Below are positions 5,591 to 6,704 of a DNA stretch of 6,704 nucleotides, in pieces. Position numbers and translations under genes: made by a program. Under the pieces are notes generated by a model. That model did not search any database, had not been told where the DNA came from, and saw nothing but the letters and a program-made list of their open reading frames with translations. The DNA comes from SFEL01 sp045592165 (GTDB taxonomy: Bacteria > Bacillota > Clostridia > Christensenellales > CAG-138): assembly GCA_045592165.1 (NCBI GenBank), contig JAZNUG010000117.1, positions 1 to 6,704 of the forward strand. Reading direction: 5' to 3'. Numbering within the stretch: position 1 is the first letter of the stretch; every line of letters starts with the position of its first letter.

Positions 5591-6704
5591 GATCGATGGA
5601 CTCCTTCAGCTTGGTAAGGGCTATTTTGGTCTCGGCGGCGGTCTCTCCAAGGAGCGAGGCGATTTCCTGTACTATGCGCATCTGCCTGTCTACAACCCGG
5701 TCCGCAGTTTCAATGGTCTGACGGCTGAGCTCATCATGGCTCTTGCGGGCGTTCTCTTCATCGGTAACGTTGCGGAATATACCTATCAGGTTATTGGATT
5801 TTCTGTCGTTTACTATGGTCAGCTCCAGGTAGCTGTCAAATTCTGCATAGTAATCCCTCTTGTTGCGTATGCGGCGGATATTTTCCGCGGCGTGAACAAA
5901 GTCCGTGGGATCCATTATGCGGATAAGGGGCTCGCCCAGCACATCGGAACGGTTGTTTATGTGCAGCATCTTCATTGCGGCGCGGTTGATAAGCTGTACC
6001 TCGAGAGAATCGTTTATTACGAGTATGCCGTTGGGGGTGTTGTCCAGTATGGTATCGGTGAACCGCTCGGATTTTTCCATAAGATAAGGGAGACACATGT
6101 TTATCTCCGCCTTGCCCTGGAATACGGCGGTGGCCTTTTCGCGGCAGGTGTCGTAGCCGCAGGTGCCGCAGTTCAGCTCATCCGCAGGGGAATTTTTGCC
6201 CATCTTGCGGAGAATTTCGTCTATCTGAGCAGGGCTGGGGATGGCCTTATGGACGTTTATGCTGGGGTGGGCATCCGAAAGGCGCTGCCGGGGAGGCTGT
6301 TCCACGGCATAGTCTTCTTTTCCGGCATAGGCAAACGTGGCCCTGTAGCCCTTGAGAGGGGATACCTTATTCTTGCGCATTATGGGGCCGCGGATGCAGC
6401 TGCCTGCACAGGAAGACATCTCTATAAAGCAGCGGTGTACGCCGCCCTTGGCAATGTCATCCAGAGCCGCTATGCAGTTTTCCATGCCGTCTATGGTGAT
6501 GTAGATATAATCGGGATTTCTGTAAGACAATGTGCCCAGCACGCCGCCGGAGGTGGGGAATATACGGGCGCGGCTCTGGTCTGAGCTGTCCATGATCTTT
6601 TCGGGAACAATATTGGCCTTTTCCAGCATGGAGCTTATCTCTTCGAAGGTAAGGGCCGCATCTACGCTTGCCATGGCTGCCTCGTCCTTCTTGGAAAGGC
6701 AGGG
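5574..6704 (-). CDS. Hydrogenase-like Fe-S/PAS sensor protein, 5' truncated
   Basis: The frame is open to the right edge. The ATG at 6674 lies inside a conserved domain, so the true start is beyond the window; 376 residues are visible. The first residues P-C-L-S-K-K-D-E match the P-C-x-x-K-x-x-E motif of [FeFe]-hydrogenase large subunits. Residues 95-103 (E-M-S-S-C-A-G-S-C) correspond to the third H-cluster motif but lack its G-G-G-Q-P ending. Next comes a 4Fe-4S domain with Cys179, Cys182, Cys187 and Cys204, then a PAS domain (about 212-315) and a C-terminal helical, probably coiled-coil segment (about 316-370). This architecture is known from putative redox or hydrogen sensors next to clostridial hydrogenase genes. 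Its overlap with the SpoIIE-type gene suggests it controls that phosphatase. A hydrogenase catalytic role is unlikely given the degenerate motif. The N-terminal ferredoxin-like part and first H-cluster motif cannot be seen. Confidence 0.88.
   Translation of the reverse strand, partial: PCLSKKDEAAMASVDAALTFEEISSMLEKANIVPEKIMDSSDQSRARIFPTSGGVLGTLSYRNPDYIYITIDGMENCIAALDDIAKGGVHRCFIEMSSCAGSCIRGPIMRKNKVSPLKGYRATFAYAGKEDYAVEQPPRQRLSDAHPSINVHKAIPSPAQIDEILRKMGKNSPADELNCGTCGYDTCREKATAVFQGKAEINMCLPYLMEKSERFTDTILDNTPNGILVINDSLEVQLINRAAMKMLHINNRSDVLGEPLIRIMDPTDFVHAAENIRRIRNKRDYYAEFDSYLELTIVNDRKSNNLIGIFRNVTDEENARKSHDELSRQTIETADRVVDRQMRIVQEIASLLGETAAETKIALTKLKESIDHDNHQ

Noticed and set aside
5577..6584. 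Long open frame of 335 codons on the plus strand opposite the Fe-S/PAS sensor gene
   Set aside because: It is a mirror of the real gene's codon pattern. Its translation shows no recognisable domain, while the minus strand encodes clear Fe-S and PAS motifs.

Overview
The window looks like chromosomal DNA of an anaerobic Gram-positive bacterium of the class Clostridia, possibly near Oscillospiraceae/Ruminococcaceae. This is inferred from four things: strong GGAGG-type ribosome binding sites, a SpoIIE-type phosphatase next to a hydrogenase-like Fe-S/PAS protein (a pairing typical of clostridial hydrogenase loci), a DUF819 membrane protein, and an XdhC-family protein. No rRNA, tRNA, CRISPR array, transposase or phage gene was seen.

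Layout from left to right. (1) Bases 1-954, plus strand: the 3' part of a lipoprotein gene whose signal peptide is cut off by the left edge. It appears to carry two thioredoxin-like repeats, and only the second has a CPYC active site. A bidirectional terminator follows. (2) Bases 1015-1803: two small uncharacterised genes transcribed away from each other from a shared control region. The left one (minus) encodes a 92-residue helical protein. The right one (plus, start reassigned to 1408) encodes a 131-residue protein with a Gly/Met/Gln-rich tail. (3) Bases 1838-2995, minus: a DUF819 multi-pass membrane protein with its own promoter. It shares a bidirectional terminator with the preceding convergent gene. 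(4) Bases 3050-3310: a non-coding gap with two hairpins. (5) Bases 3311-4327, minus: a stand-alone XdhC/CoxI-family protein with a Rossmann C-terminal domain, a likely promoter and its own terminator. (6) Bases 4406-6704, minus: a two-gene translationally coupled module, read from the right edge. It holds a truncated [FeFe]-hydrogenase-like/4Fe-4S/PAS protein and then a SpoIIE-family phosphatase with an extra C-terminal domain, closed by a terminator.

The best-supported functional unit is the last one. An Fe-S/PAS protein whose hydrogenase motifs are partly degenerate probably senses redox state or hydrogen metabolism and passes the signal to a PP2C-type phosphatase. Upstream partners (hydrogenase subunits, kinase/anti-sigma-like ATPase) would lie beyond the right edge and cannot be seen. 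The other units each have their own terminators and appear to be transcribed independently. No clearly new system is visible. The most interesting points are the duplicated and partly degenerate thioredoxin lipoprotein, the divergent small-protein pair with a shared motif, and the degenerate hydrogenase-like sensor.
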